Positions 8,206-16,482 of a stretch of 64,000 nt of DNA are shown here, one piece after another. Source of the DNA: Heliomicrobium gestii (GTDB lineage Bacteria; Bacillota; Desulfitobacteriia; Heliobacteriales; Heliobacteriaceae). The notes beneath the pieces were generated by a model. It had not been told where the DNA came from and ran no database searches. It saw only the letters and a list, made by a program, of their open reading frames with translations. Location of the stretch: the NCBI RefSeq assembly GCF_009877435.1, contig NZ_WXEX01000003.1:1-64000 (forward strand), read 5' to 3'. Within the stretch, counting starts at the first letter, position 1. Every line of letters begins with the position of its first letter. Position numbers and translations under genes: made by a program.

Positions 8206-9060
8206 TCAATCCTGAATCAACCGGTCCCCTGCTGTCAACTGGATAAAAACATCCTCCAGATTTGTCTGGCGCAGCGATACCGAATCAACCTTGTCTTGAA
8301 CCTCACCGGTAAAGGCGGCAGCAGCCTCTCGGGTCGGAAAAAAGCGGCTCTGTCGTTTGCCGTTATCATCGACTTCGACGACAAAGGCGCCGATGCGGGC
8401 CTTCAGTTCTGCCGGCGTGCCCAGTTCGACCAGGTTGCCTTGATGCAAGAGCCCCACGCGGTTGCAGAGGGCATCGGCTTCTTCCAGGTAGTGGGTGGTC
8501 AGGACGATCGTCTGGCCGCCTGTGTTTAGTTTTCGCACCAAATCCCACATGCGGCGGCGACTGATCGGATCAAGGCCGATGGTCGGTTCGTCGAGCAGCA
8601 GGATAGAAGGGCGGTGCATCAGAGCGCGGGCGATGAGGATGCGCCGCTTCATGCCGCCCGAGAGCCGTCGCACCGGCTCGTCGGCTCGGTCGGCCATCTC
8701 GACGAAAGCGAGCAGTTCGTCCATGCGCGCCTGGCGTTCGTTGGCCCTCAATCCGAAAAGACGGCCATGCATCTCCAGGTTCTCCCTCGCCGTCAATTCA
8801 CCATCCAGGTTCATGTGCTGGGGGACCAGGCCGATCATGGACTTCATCGCCATGGAGTCACGGGTCATGTCGCGGCCATCGATGATGATCCGGCCTGACG
8901 TCGGCTTTGCCAGCGTCATCAGCATGCGGATCGTAGTCGTTTTTCCGGCGCCGTTCGGTCCCAGGAGGCCGAAAAATTCGCCGCCTTCGATGGTGAGGGA
9001 TAGGTTGTCCACGACAGCCCGGTTTTCAAAGGTTTTGGTCAGTGATTCGAGAACAATCAT
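8206..9060 (-). CDS. ABC-2 exporter ATP-binding protein (CcmA/NodI-like)
   Basis: 284 aa. Walker A GPNGAGKTTT, Q-loop GLVPQHMNL, signature LSGGMKRRILIARAL, Walker B ILLLDEPTIGLD, switch His VLTTHYLEEADALC. The C-terminal 70 residues form the short regulatory extension typical of the NodI/DrrA group. ATG 9060 is preceded by AAGGGAG. It is the first gene of a two-gene unit and is divergent from feoB; a Fur-like box lies 56 bases upstream of its start, so it may be iron-responsive. Confidence 0.9.
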   Translation of the reverse strand: MIVLESLTKTFENRAVVDNLSLTIEGGEFFGLLGPNGAGKTTTIRMLMTLAKPTSGRIIIDGRDMTRDSMAMKSMIGLVPQHMNLDGELTARENLEMHGRLFGLRANERQARMDELLAFVEMADRADEPVRRLSGGMKRRILIARALMHRPSILLLDEPTIGLDPISRRRMWDLVRKLNTGGQTIVLTTHYLEEADALCNRVGLLHQGNLVELGTPAELKARIGAFVVEVDDNGKRQSRFFPTREAAAAFTGEVQDKVDSVSLRQTNLEDVFIQLTAGDRLIQD

Positions 9061-9115
9061 CGTGAAACTCCCTTAATCGAATATTTCGCCAGTAAGATTG
9101 CAGGGCAAGCTTATT

Positions 9116-9134
9116 CATAATAATTATCCATATC
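9116..9134 (-). promoter_or_regulatory. Fur-like box upstream of the ABC exporter
   Basis: CATAATAATTATCCATATC matches the 19-base Fur consensus GATAATGATAATCATTATC at 14 of 19 positions (15 when read on the other strand). It sits in an AT-rich stretch 56-74 bases upstream of the exporter ATPase start, a normal operator position. Binding by Fur is inference; no regulator gene is in the window. Confidence 0.5.
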
Positions 9135-9217
9135 ATTAAAAACTCCTGCGTTTCAGCGGTTCTGTTGCCACTCTTTTTCAGTGGGGATTTTTTTGGTCGC
9201 AGTGGACAAATAGGGTA

Positions 9218-9246
9218 TTGCAATGAGAATGAAATTCACTTAGAAT
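9218..9246 (+). promoter_or_regulatory. feoB promoter with Fur-like half-site in the spacer
   Basis: TTGCAA at 9218-9223, 17-base spacer, TAGAAT at 9241-9246. The spacer begins with an ATGAGAATGAA element that recurs in inverted orientation downstream, so a bound repressor would block polymerase directly. Confidence 0.6.
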
Positions 9247-9279
9247 AAATTCGCAGATAAAAAAGAGATTCATTCTCAT
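9223..9279 (+). promoter_or_regulatory. inverted repeat operator ahead of feoB
   Basis: A perfect 11-base inverted repeat: ATGAGAATGAA (9223-9233) and TTCATTCTCAT (9269-9279), centres 46 bases apart, flanking the -10 region. Each arm resembles half of a Fur site (GAGAATGAAAT is a weak match). Likely iron-responsive, by position ahead of feoB; the regulator could also be a DtxR-type protein. Confidence 0.5.
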
Positions 9280-9333
9280 TTGAAACTTGTGGGGATTTTC
9301 CCTTTTCGATGAGACATAAAGGAGTGAGACACC

Positions 9334-11313
9334 ATGGCGACCTGCCACGGCGCACCGATCAAACTGGATATCGGCAAAGGGGAAAAGAAGCTGGTGTTGG
9401 CCGGCAACCCCAATGTAGGCAAGTCAGTCTTTTTCAATCACCTGACCGGGATGTATGTCGATGTATCCAACTACCCCGGCACCACCCTCGACATCTCTCA
9501 CGGCCGGTACAAAGACTGGGTGGTCATGGACACCCCGGGCATTTATGGGCTCTCTTCCTTTAACGATGAGGAGCGCATCGCTCGCGATGTGATCCTGCAG
9601 GCTGACATGGTCCTGAACATCGTCAACGCCCTGCACCTGGAGCGGGATCTGTTTCTCTCTTTGCAGATCATCGACACTGGCGTGCCGGTCGTCATAGCCG
9701 TCAACATGGTCGACGAGGCGAAGCGGCGGGGGATTCACATCGATTTTGACGGCCTTTCCCGTGAGTTGGGCGTGCCTGTTGTGCCCTCTGTCGCTGTGAA
9801 AGGCCAAGGGCTCAAGGAAGTGGAGGCGACCCTTGCTAAGGCTCGGCCGGGCCGCGCCGGCGTATCACTGGCGCAGGATATGGACATAGTGGCCGCTGTG
9901 ACCGCCAACCGTGGCGAGGCGTTGCTGGCTCTGGAAGGTGACGAGGGCATCCGGCAAACCTACCGGATCACGGCACCCTCTCGCCGGGAAGAGATCTACC
10001 TGGAGCGGCGCCGGCGCGTCAATGAGATTTGCCAGGCCGTCGTCACTGAGACGACCCAGGGGGCGAACTTCTCCGTCAAACTGGGTTATTGGATGGTTCG
10101 CCCGATCACGGGGATTCCCATCCTTGCGGTGGTTCTCTACTTTATGTATCAGCTGATCGGCGTCTGGGTCGCCGGCGATGTGGTCGGGCTGACCGAGGAA
10201 GGCATCTTCCAGGCCTACTATGAGCCTTTTGTGCGTGATCTGCTCTCGCCGTTGATCGCTTCCGAATCGCCGATCGGAATGATCCTCTTTGGCGAGTTCG
10301 GTCTCCTGACGATGACGGTCACCTATGTCTTCGGGCTGCTGCTGCCGCTGGTCATTGCCTTTTATCTCTCCTTGTCGACCCTGGAAGATTCGGGGTATCT
10401 GCCCCGGGTGGCCGCCCTCTCTGACCGTGTGCTCAATTACCTGGGATTGAACGGACGAGCCATCATCCCGCTGATCCTCGGTTTCGGTTGTGTCACCCTC
10501 GCCACCATCACGACCCGGTTGCTCGCCTCGGAGCGGGAAAAACGCATCGCCATCTTCCTGCTCGGACTGGCCATTCCCTGTTCGGCCCAGTTGGGCGTCA
10601 TCACCGGCATCCTGGCCGCTATTGACCCGGCCTTCGTCTTCATGTACGTGTTGATCATCCTTTCCATTCTCATTGGCGTGGGGATGATCATGGACCGGGT
10701 GATCCCCGGTCGCTCCTCTGACCTGTTGATTGAACTGCCGCCCATCCGACTGCCCCGTATGATCAATGTGTTGAAAAAGACGGGCATCAAATCCTATGCC
10801 TTCGTCAAAGAGGCCTTCCCGCTCTTTGCCCTGGGCTCGCTGATCATCAGCGTTCTGCAGGTGACTGGCGCGCTGGTAGTGCTCCAAGACGCGCTGGCGC
10901 CGCTCACCGTCGGCTGGCTGGGCCTGCCGAAAGAGACGGCTAACGTCTTCATCATGGGCCTTGTTCGCCGCGACTTTGGCGCCGCCGGCTTGGCTGACAT
11001 GGTCCTTGAGCCCCATCAGTCCGTGGTGGCCCTCGTTGTGATCACACTCTTCGTCCCCTGCATCGCCACAGTGCTGATCCTTTTCAAAGAGCGTTCCAAG
11101 AAAGAAGCCCTGGTCATGTGGCTCTCCACCTGGGTCATCGCCTTTTTGGTCGGCGGGATTGTGGCCCAACTTTACGCTCAACTGGAGCAGGTGTATATGA
11201 CGGTTGCCGCTTTCGCCGGAATTATGGCGTTATTGGTGGGAGGAGTCCTCTTGTTTGCGCCAAAAAAGCAGTCCGTTGATCCCGAAGGGAACGCCTGCTG
11301 CCAGGCGGAGTAA
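9334..11313 (+). CDS. feoB: ferrous iron transporter FeoB
   Basis: 659 aa. N-terminal G domain: G1 GNPNVGKS (about residues 29-36), G2 region YPGTT, G3 DTPG, G4 NMVD, G5 region SVAVKG. A linker of about 100 residues leads to a membrane domain from about residue 255 with gate repeats. The first gate motif reads GFGCVTLATITTR, where the textbook form is GFGCNVPA; the second conserved Cys is in IPCSAQLGVI. ATG 9334 has AAAGGAGTG upstream. It imports Fe(II) across the inner membrane. It is shorter than E. coli FeoB (773 aa), as in many Firmicutes. First gene of a three-gene operon with a Cys-rich protein and FeoA. Confidence 0.93.
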   Translation: MATCHGAPIKLDIGKGEKKLVLAGNPNVGKSVFFNHLTGMYVDVSNYPGTTLDISHGRYKDWVVMDTPGIYGLSSFNDEERIARDVILQADMVLNIVNALHLERDLFLSLQIIDTGVPVVIAVNMVDEAKRRGIHIDFDGLSRELGVPVVPSVAVKGQGLKEVEATLAKARPGRAGVSLAQDMDIVAAVTANRGEALLALEGDEGIRQTYRITAPSRREEIYLERRRRVNEICQAVVTETTQGANFSVKLGYWMVRPITGIPILAVVLYFMYQLIGVWVAGDVVGLTEEGIFQAYYEPFVRDLLSPLIASESPIGMILFGEFGLLTMTVTYVFGLLLPLVIAFYLSLSTLEDSGYLPRVAALSDRVLNYLGLNGRAIIPLILGFGCVTLATITTRLLASEREKRIAIFLLGLAIPCSAQLGVITGILAAIDPAFVFMYVLIILSILIGVGMIMDRVIPGRSSDLLIELPPIRLPRMINVLKKTGIKSYAFVKEAFPLFALGSLIISVLQVTGALVVLQDALAPLTVGWLGLPKETANVFIMGLVRRDFGAAGLADMVLEPHQSVVALVVITLFVPCIATVLILFKERSKKEALVMWLSTWVIAFLVGGIVAQLYAQLEQVYMTVAAFAGIMALLVGGVLLFAPKKQSVDPEGNACCQAE

Positions 11314-11400
11314 CCCAGGGATCCTGGAGGTCAATCGGATTCTTGGTGGACGCGCATACCGATTTGCCGATTGGCGAGTCACAAAGGGAGGTCGCTTGCT

Positions 11401-11616
11401 GTGGGATGGTTTTCCTCGAAAAAAAAGACGGACAGCGCTTGCGCCGCCGGACCTTACATCTCTGCCTGCCCTGGCTGCGGCCTTGATGTGCGGGTCTGGC
11501 AACAAGGACAGGGAGAGGGGAAGGAACCGCGAGAGCGTTGTCCCCGTTGCAATACCTTGCTGCGGCCGGCCATGGGTTGTGGCGGCTGCGGCGGTTGTGG
11601 AAGCTGTTCGAAATAA
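11401..11616 (+). CDS. small Cys-rich protein in the feo operon
   Basis: 71 aa from GTG 11401, chosen because AAAGGGAGG lies 9 bases upstream; an in-frame TTG at 11371 has no such site. Composition: a basic start (SSKKKTD), a CPGC ... CPRC pair 24 residues apart that looks like one zinc ribbon or rubredoxin-like knuckle, and a C-terminal tail CGGCGGCGSC with four more Cys. No membrane segment. It lies 85 bases after feoB and 16 before feoA, so it is almost surely co-transcribed. FeoC proteins are small winged-helix proteins with a Cys loop; this is not that fold by eye. A role in iron delivery, iron sensing or FeoB gating is inference. Confidence 0.75.
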   Translation: MGWFSSKKKTDSACAAGPYISACPGCGLDVRVWQQGQGEGKEPRERCPRCNTLLRPAMGCGGCGGCGSCSK

Positions 11617-11632
11617 GGGAGGAGGTATTGCC

Positions 11633-11854
11633 ATGACCCTTGATTGCGGTTTGAAAGGGCAGACGGTCTGCATCACCGGTATCCGCCACCCGCTCGTACG
11701 GGCCCAGGCGATCCGCTTCGGCATCTCAGAAGGCGAGACAGTGACGGTGCAGGAGGTCATCCCCTCCGGTCCGGTGATCGTTCGCAAACGCCACCAGGAA
11801 TTGGCCATTGGCCGCCGGATGGCGGAGGATATCGATATCAGCGTCGTAACTTGA
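11633..11854 (+). CDS. feoA: ferrous iron transport protein FeoA
   Basis: 73 aa from ATG 11633 with GGGAGGAGG upstream. The SH3-like FeoA fold is recognisable from VCITGIRHPLVRAQAIRFGI followed by EGETVTVQEVIPSGPVIVR and the final ELAIGRRMAEDI. FeoA is a cytoplasmic accessory protein of FeoB. Order here is feoB first and feoA last, with the Cys-rich gene between; the more usual order is feoA-feoB. A terminator closes the operon. Confidence 0.88.
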   Translation: MTLDCGLKGQTVCITGIRHPLVRAQAIRFGISEGETVTVQEVIPSGPVIVRKRHQELAIGRRMAEDIDISVVT

Positions 11855-11886
11855 TGATCTGTTAGACATGATATAGCGGAATAGCT

Positions 11887-11965
11887 CAAAGGGCCGTATC
11901 CAGCCCAAGGAAGAAGCCTCCCGAGAACAGAACTCGGGAGGCTTTTCCTCCTTTACGGCCCTTTG
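11887..11965. repeat. outer inverted repeat around the feo terminator
   Basis: CAAAGGGCCGTA (11887-11898) and TACGGCCCTTTG (11954-11965) are perfect 12-base inverted arms enclosing the terminator hairpin. The RNA could form a long two-part hairpin. Confidence 0.6.
11916..11946 (+). terminator. terminator of the feo operon
   Basis: Perfect 10-bp stem GCCTCCCGAG (11916-11925) / CTCGGGAGGC (11933-11942), 7-base loop, then TTTT. It sits inside a second, outer inverted repeat (11887-11898 / 11954-11965). Confidence 0.8.
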
Positions 11966-11994
11966 ACACACTTGTTGATCATCGGGCGAATTTT

Positions 11995-12023
11995 TTGTCT
12001 CAGCGCAATAGGACTGCTATAAT
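11995..12023 (+). promoter_or_regulatory. promoter of the sirtuin gene
   Basis: TTGTCT at 11995-12000, 17-base spacer, perfect TATAAT at 12018-12023; the start codon is 46 bases on. Confidence 0.6.
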
Positions 12024-12068
12024 TCAAAGGGAAACAATCTACATAGGCCTCTCAAGGAGGAGTTGTCG

Positions 12069-12827
12069 ATGGATCGAAGCCCTATGCTCGCCCGTTGTGT
12101 CGAACGGTTGCGCGCTGCCCGGAAGATCGCTGTTTTGACTGGCGCTGGCATCTCCACCGAATCGGGGATCCCCGACTTTCGCAGTCCCAACGGACTTTGG
12201 CAGAGACGGGAAGTGCGCGAGTCGATCACACGGTCTTGCTTTTTTCATCAGCCGGAACGGTTTTACCGTTATTTTCAGGAACTCTTTTTGCCCTGGACCG
12301 ATATTGAACCCAACGGGGCTCACCGGGCTTTGGCCCAGTTGGAACAAAAATACGGCAAGTGGGTGGCCGTCGCCACCCAGAACATCGACGGGTTGCACCA
12401 GGCGGCCGGTTCCAGCCAGGTGGCCGAACTGCATGGTCATCTTCGCACAGCCGCCTGTCCCGACTGTGGCGCTGTCTATGATATGGCGGAAGTCCGGCAA
12501 GCGTTGGACCAAAAAAGAACCCCCGCCTGCGAATGCGGCGGGGTGATCAAACCGGATGTAGTGCTTTTTGGCGACAGCCTCGATCCGGATACATGGGTGA
12601 AGGCCCAGGTATGGATGCAGCAGGCCGATCTCATCTTTTGTATCGGAACCTCCTTGACGGTGACGCCGGCGAATACGCTCATCGACCGTCGCCGCCGCGA
12701 CAGCGCGCTGATCATCATCAATCTAGAACCGACCGCCTGGGATGACGACGCGGACTTCGTCTTTCACGAGAAAGCCGGAGAGTTACTGCCCCGGCTTGTC
12801 GGACAATTGGACGGCCAGTTTTTTTAA
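12069..12827 (+). CDS. cobB: NAD-dependent protein deacetylase, SIR2/CobB family
   Basis: 252 aa from ATG 12069, 8 bases after AAGGAGG; the TTG at 12063 is too close to that site. Seen: NAD-binding [23 protein letters not shown], catalytic His in ELHGHL, a zinc site CPDC ... CECGG, and [10 protein letters not shown] near the C-terminus. It removes acyl groups from lysines using NAD and acts in the cytoplasm. Its last 45 bases overlap the end of the convergent gene on the minus strand. Confidence 0.93.
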   Translation: MDRSPMLARCVERLRAARKIAVLTGAGISTESGIPDFRSPNGLWQRREVRESITRSCFFHQPERFYRYFQELFLPWTDIEPNGAHRALAQLEQKYGKWVAVATQNIDGLHQAAGSSQVAELHGHLRTAACPDCGAVYDMAEVRQALDQKRTPACECGGVIKPDVVLFGDSLDPDTWVKAQVWMQQADLIFCIGTSLTVTPANTLIDRRRRDSALIIINLEPTAWDDDADFVFHEKAGELLPRLVGQLDGQFF

Positions 12828-13100
12828 GCGCCAGAGGGTGTCAAGGGTGATGCGAAAGGCGCCGCTGGCTCCCGACAGGGCTTTCGAAAGGTAGATGGCA
12901 ATGTCCTCGATGTCGAAGCGAAGGTATTTCGTCCCGGCGCCACGCGGAACACCGATATCGATCAGGGGCAGCGGCCCCTGGCAGGGGTTGATGTTGGCGC
13001 TTGCCATCGTGATGTGGATGACGCCGCCGCGTTCAAGGATAAACTGTCGCGCTGCTGGCTCGATGCGAAAACGTTCGCTGGATTCTTCCTCGGTGCGCAT
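12783..13100 (-). CDS. small CC/Se-motif-like protein (HesB-like region)
   Basis: 105 aa from ATG 13100, which has CCAGGAGG upstream. The layout (RFRIEPAARQFILERGGVIHITM, then INPCQGPLPLIDIGVP, then YLRFDIEDIAIYLS and a closing [14 protein letters not shown]) resembles the CC/Se motif family of small (seleno)proteins found in anaerobic Firmicutes, and more distantly the IscA/HesB fold. Relatives carry CC or UC at the turn; here the first position is Pro, leaving one Cys. Function unknown. It converges on and overlaps the sirtuin gene by 45 bases. Assignment is from memory of the pattern and is moderate. Confidence 0.5.
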   Translation of the reverse strand: MRTEEESSERFRIEPAARQFILERGGVIHITMASANINPCQGPLPLIDIGVPRGAGTKYLRFDIEDIAIYLSKALSGASGAFRITLDTLWRLKKLAVQLSDKPGQ

Positions 13101-13139
13101 CGTTAAAGACCTCCTGGCAATAGGAGTAAGTATATAAAG

Positions 13140-13168
13140 ATTGTACCAGGGTGAGAAAATGTCTTCAA
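13140..13168 (-). promoter_or_regulatory. promoter of the CC/Se-like gene
   Basis: On the minus strand TTGAAG (13168-13163), 17-base spacer, TACAAT (13145-13140), 40 bases before the start codon. Confidence 0.5.
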
Positions 13169-13283
13169 GCATAAAAACATCAATCCGGGTATATTGTATA
13201 TATTTATGGAAGATTGGTATGGCAGATTGACGCCTCCGTCGTTGAAGGAGGAAGCGGTGCCCCAGTAATTGCCTCGATTTGCA

Positions 13284-13312
13284 TCGACAAGCGCCATCCC
13301 GGTTTGTATAAT
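13284..13312 (+). promoter_or_regulatory. promoter of the 143-aa membrane-anchored protein
   Basis: TCGACA at 13284-13289, 17-base spacer, perfect TATAAT at 13307-13312, about 60 bases before the ATG at 13373. Confidence 0.6.
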
Positions 13313-13372
13313 AGGATTACTAATGAAAAGGGCGAAGCTTTTTACAGACTTCGAGAAAGGACGGTACAAAGG

Positions 13373-13804
13373 ATGGAATCGGTCTGGTTGATTCTTCTGG
13401 TCATCAGCGCAATTGTTGGTTATTATATTTACAGAGCGAGACTCTCAGAACGGTTGCTTGACTCTCCCGGGCCGGGAGGAAGCTATACGCCCCCCTCTGT
13501 TCCCCCGGGACATATCCACGCGGGGCCGCAGGGGCTTGTTTCCGGACCTGGCGCTATGGCCATTCCGGTCGCCGCGAGCGCCCAGGGAGGCGATGCCCTG
13601 GCTGGCGTCATGTTGAACAATCTGTTGCACAACGGGTTGATCAATCAATCCCAGTTTGATCAGTGGCGAGAATTGCCTGTCGACGAGCTGAAGGATCAAC
13701 TGGTTGGCAGCAATATTATGAATCCCGAACAGGTGTCCCAGTTCACCAACCGGCAGCAGGAGATCCTGCGCAACAACACATTCCCCGGTGGTGGACAGGC
13801 GTAA
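13373..13804 (+). CDS. hypothetical membrane-anchored protein
   Basis: 143 aa from ATG 13373 (ACAAAGG 4 bases upstream; weak). The frame is open further up but the promoter at 13284-13312 lies within that part. Residues 4-20 form one hydrophobic helix followed by Arg residues, so the rest is probably cytoplasmic by the positive-inside rule. Residues 30-55 are Pro/Gly-rich; residues 80-140 are helical and polar with NQSQFDQWRELPVDELKDQL. No family recognised. A strong terminator follows, so it is a one-gene unit. Confidence 0.65.
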   Translation: MESVWLILLVISAIVGYYIYRARLSERLLDSPGPGGSYTPPSVPPGHIHAGPQGLVSGPGAMAIPVAASAQGGDALAGVMLNNLLHNGLINQSQFDQWRELPVDELKDQLVGSNIMNPEQVSQFTNRQQEILRNNTFPGGGQA

Positions 13805-13864
13805 GAGATACAGAAAGGTCCGTTTCTTTGATGATCGCTGGTCGGCGGTGACGCCGGAGGCGCC

Positions 13865-13890
13865 AAAACCGGGGAGACCCGGTTTTTTTT
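13865..13890 (+). terminator. strong intrinsic terminator
   Basis: Stem AAAACCGGG (13865-13873) / CCCGGTTTT (13878-13886), 4-base loop, run of T to 13890. It lies just 22 bases ahead of the TPR-kinase start. Confidence 0.85.
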
Positions 13891-13911
13891 ATTCAGCCAT
13901 GATGGGGGCCC

Positions 13912-16482
13912 GTGAAGACGATGTTGGCGGAAAGCAAAAAAGTGTACCTCAAATTGATGATTTCCACCGGACGTTTTGGGGCGGCAGCCAAAGCCTTCGC
14001 TCCCGATGAGGGGCCTGAGGAGGGCAAACTCGCCCTGGCCCTGGCCATCGTCAACGGCGATTATGTCGCCTTTTATGAGGCGGCCGATCTGTGGGATGGG
14101 GCTTTCGGTCTGACATCGGGCGAAGGTCGTGAACAGAAGGGACGTGCGGGACAGCAGGGAAGCCGATCGCCCCAAAACCGCCGAGGAGTGCAGGAAGCAG
14201 GACGGGAAAACGCGAACGACGGCGGAGCGGCTATCCCTGTTGATGAAACATGGCTGCTCCTGCGTTGTCACGGCGAGTTGGGTTACCGGGGATTGCATCC
14301 GCGCTCTCTGCCCATCTTTTTGACTGCCGCCCGCCAGATCCCCGAGAATCCATTCGCCCTCTGGGCGGCTGCTGTGGGGTGCGCCGATCGCAACCAGGCT
14401 GATGCGGAAGCTGTCGCTTTCTATGAAAGAGCTCTGACCGTCTCCGGTGAGACGCTCGCCCAGTATGATCCTGTCACCCTCTTGAGCGGCAATCCCCTCT
14501 TTACCGTTTATCCCCGTTTGGTGGCGGAACTGCGCCGGGTGTTGGGGCCCGCCCTGTGGGAGGCCGGGCGCTTTCCCCCCGAGTGGGAGCTGCAGCGGCT
14601 GTGGGAAGACCGGCTGGTGACGGCGCGATTGCGCAAGGACGAACCGGATGAGGGGGATGTGGCCTGGCTGCGGCGCTACCTTCGCTATCGCGGCGATGAA
14701 AAGGGCGATCTGAAGGTTCGCATCCAGCGATTTTTGGGCCGTTGGATTTTAGGGATCAAGAGCCCTGACGAGGCGCAACTGGCCCTCTTGGAGGAGGCGG
14801 TTCGCTACTTCAGCCTGCGCGAAAAGCTGGAGGCGGAACAACGGCTCGGCCAGATATACCTCGCCTTGGGCCGGTGGGGCAAGGCGGTCTTCTGGCTCCA
14901 GCGATCGGCCCTGCGAGACAAAAACGACCTGATCCGTCAGGTCCAGTTGGCGCGCGCCTTAACGGCATGGCAGCATGAACAGCCAACCTCATCGGGATAC
15001 CGCAAGACGCGCTTGGATGCGAGAAAAGCCTGGCGACGTGTCTTGGAACTGGAACCCATGAACGGTAACGCACTGGTGGCGCTGGGGGAGATGGCCGAGG
15101 AGGAAGGCGCTTTTTCGGAAGCGGGGGAGTATTACGCCCGCGCCCTGTCCGTCATCGACCTTGCGGCCGCTAAGCTGGGCGTCTTGCGCTTTCGCGGCGG
15201 TCAATGGGGCGAAGCGGAGCGACTGCTGACTCAAGCGGCTTCCCGGATCGTTCCCGACAGCGACGAGAATCGCGCCCATTTGGCGCGCGCGCTCTACTAC
15301 CTCGGCGAGGTGAGACGGCGCCAGGAAGACCTCTTCCAGGCCGAATCCTACCAGCGACAGGCCTTGACATGGGATCCCCATGCCGGCGAGCACCTGCGCG
15401 GCGATTGGGAACGCCTGCTCAAGCTGGGTGAGGGGGGCTTTGCCGAGGTCTGGAAAGTTCGCCACCGGATGACAGGCCAGATGGGCGCGATGAAGATGCT
15501 GAAGGCCAACCTGCTGGGCAAGGAGAAGGCCCGCAAGCGCTTCAAAAACGAGGCCATCCTGACAATGAACCTGGGCGGCGTCCATAATGTGATTCAGGGA
15601 TACCCGGACAGTGTCGACTTCACCCGTTTCAGCTTCGTTGTGGAACTGCTTGACGGTTCCCTGAAAAAACGCATCTACAGCTATGATGAGGACGGCAGAA
15701 TCGTGGAGCGCCGTCCCCTCTCCGAGACAGAGATGGTTCGCCTGATTGAGGCTGTCGGCGCGGCGCTCATCTACATCCACGATCTCGGCCCTGAATACAT
15801 TCATCGCGATATCAAACCTGATAATATCCTCATCACCGAGGATTTTGGGAAGATCCGGCTGGCCGATCTGGGCACACTGCGCATCTCCCGGGATTTATAT
15901 CAGGTCGAGGATGCGTCGCGGGAAACCAAGTCCCCCAAAACGCGATCCGTAAAAAGGGAGCAGGCAAGACCGGACTTTTCCGATAACCTGCCCCGCAATC
16001 CTGGTTTTACGCCCATCGAGACCTTGGGAAACCTGGGGACGCCGCCCTATACGGCGCCGGAGGTGATCCGGTGTCAGACCGGTTGGGGCGACGGGGGGCA
16101 TGATCAACGGGCTGATCTGTTCGCTTTTGGCGCCACCCTCTTTGAGGCCGCTACCGGCTTTCCCCCCTTTACGACCGGCGATGACAGCGAGGAGAACATC
16201 CAGGCGCTCATGGACAGGGTGATCACCGCCACCTTTCAGCGTCCGGAGGAACTGGGACTCTCACTGGAAGCGGCAGGCGATCTGTCCCGGTTGCGGGACT
16301 TGCACCGGAGCGGGCGAGCCGCCGTTACGCCGCGGGGGTTGAATCCGTTGCTTTCAGAAAAGCTGGAGACGGTTATTTTACGTTGCTTGGAGAAGGACCC
16401 CGACCGGAGATATGCGACGATCCGGATCCTATTGGAGGATCTCGGGATTACTGGAGGAGGGACTCCGTTCCATGCCTCATGA
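13912..16482 (+). CDS. TPR-repeat Ser/Thr protein kinase
   Basis: 856 aa from GTG 13912. Residues about 1-500 are helical repeats of TPR type (AEAVAFYERAL, AVFWLQRSAL, AGEYYARAL, AESYQRQALTWDP). Residues about 502-850 are a eukaryotic-type kinase: Gly loop LGEGGFAEVWKV, Lys in GAMKML, catalytic loop HRDIKPDN, and ADLGT in place of DFG. Between that and APEV lies a basic, probably disordered insert of about 60 residues. The order TPR first, kinase last, is the reverse of many bacterial PknG-like layouts, and there is no membrane segment, so it is a cytoplasmic kinase. Residues about 70-105 are low-complexity Gly/Arg. The stop overlaps the start of the permease gene by 11 bases. Confidence 0.88.
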   Translation: MKTMLAESKKVYLKLMISTGRFGAAAKAFAPDEGPEEGKLALALAIVNGDYVAFYEAADLWDGAFGLTSGEGREQKGRAGQQGSRSPQNRRGVQEAGRENANDGGAAIPVDETWLLLRCHGELGYRGLHPRSLPIFLTAARQIPENPFALWAAAVGCADRNQADAEAVAFYERALTVSGETLAQYDPVTLLSGNPLFTVYPRLVAELRRVLGPALWEAGRFPPEWELQRLWEDRLVTARLRKDEPDEGDVAWLRRYLRYRGDEKGDLKVRIQRFLGRWILGIKSPDEAQLALLEEAVRYFSLREKLEAEQRLGQIYLALGRWGKAVFWLQRSALRDKNDLIRQVQLARALTAWQHEQPTSSGYRKTRLDARKAWRRVLELEPMNGNALVALGEMAEEEGAFSEAGEYYARALSVIDLAAAKLGVLRFRGGQWGEAERLLTQAASRIVPDSDENRAHLARALYYLGEVRRRQEDLFQAESYQRQALTWDPHAGEHLRGDWERLLKLGEGGFAEVWKVRHRMTGQMGAMKMLKANLLGKEKARKRFKNEAILTMNLGGVHNVIQGYPDSVDFTRFSFVVELLDGSLKKRIYSYDEDGRIVERRPLSETEMVRLIEAVGAALIYIHDLGPEYIHRDIKPDNILITEDFGKIRLADLGTLRISRDLYQVEDASRETKSPKTRSVKREQARPDFSDNLPRNPGFTPIETLGNLGTPPYTAPEVIRCQTGWGDGGHDQRADLFAFGATLFEAATGFPPFTTGDDSEENIQALMDRVITATFQRPEELGLSLEAAGDLSRLRDLHRSGRAAVTPRGLNPLLSEKLETVILRCLEKDPDRRYATIRILLEDLGITGGGTPFHAS

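Noticed and set aside
9865-11181. 438-codon open frame on the minus strand
   Set aside because: Antisense to feoB, His/Gln/Asp-biased with no domain.
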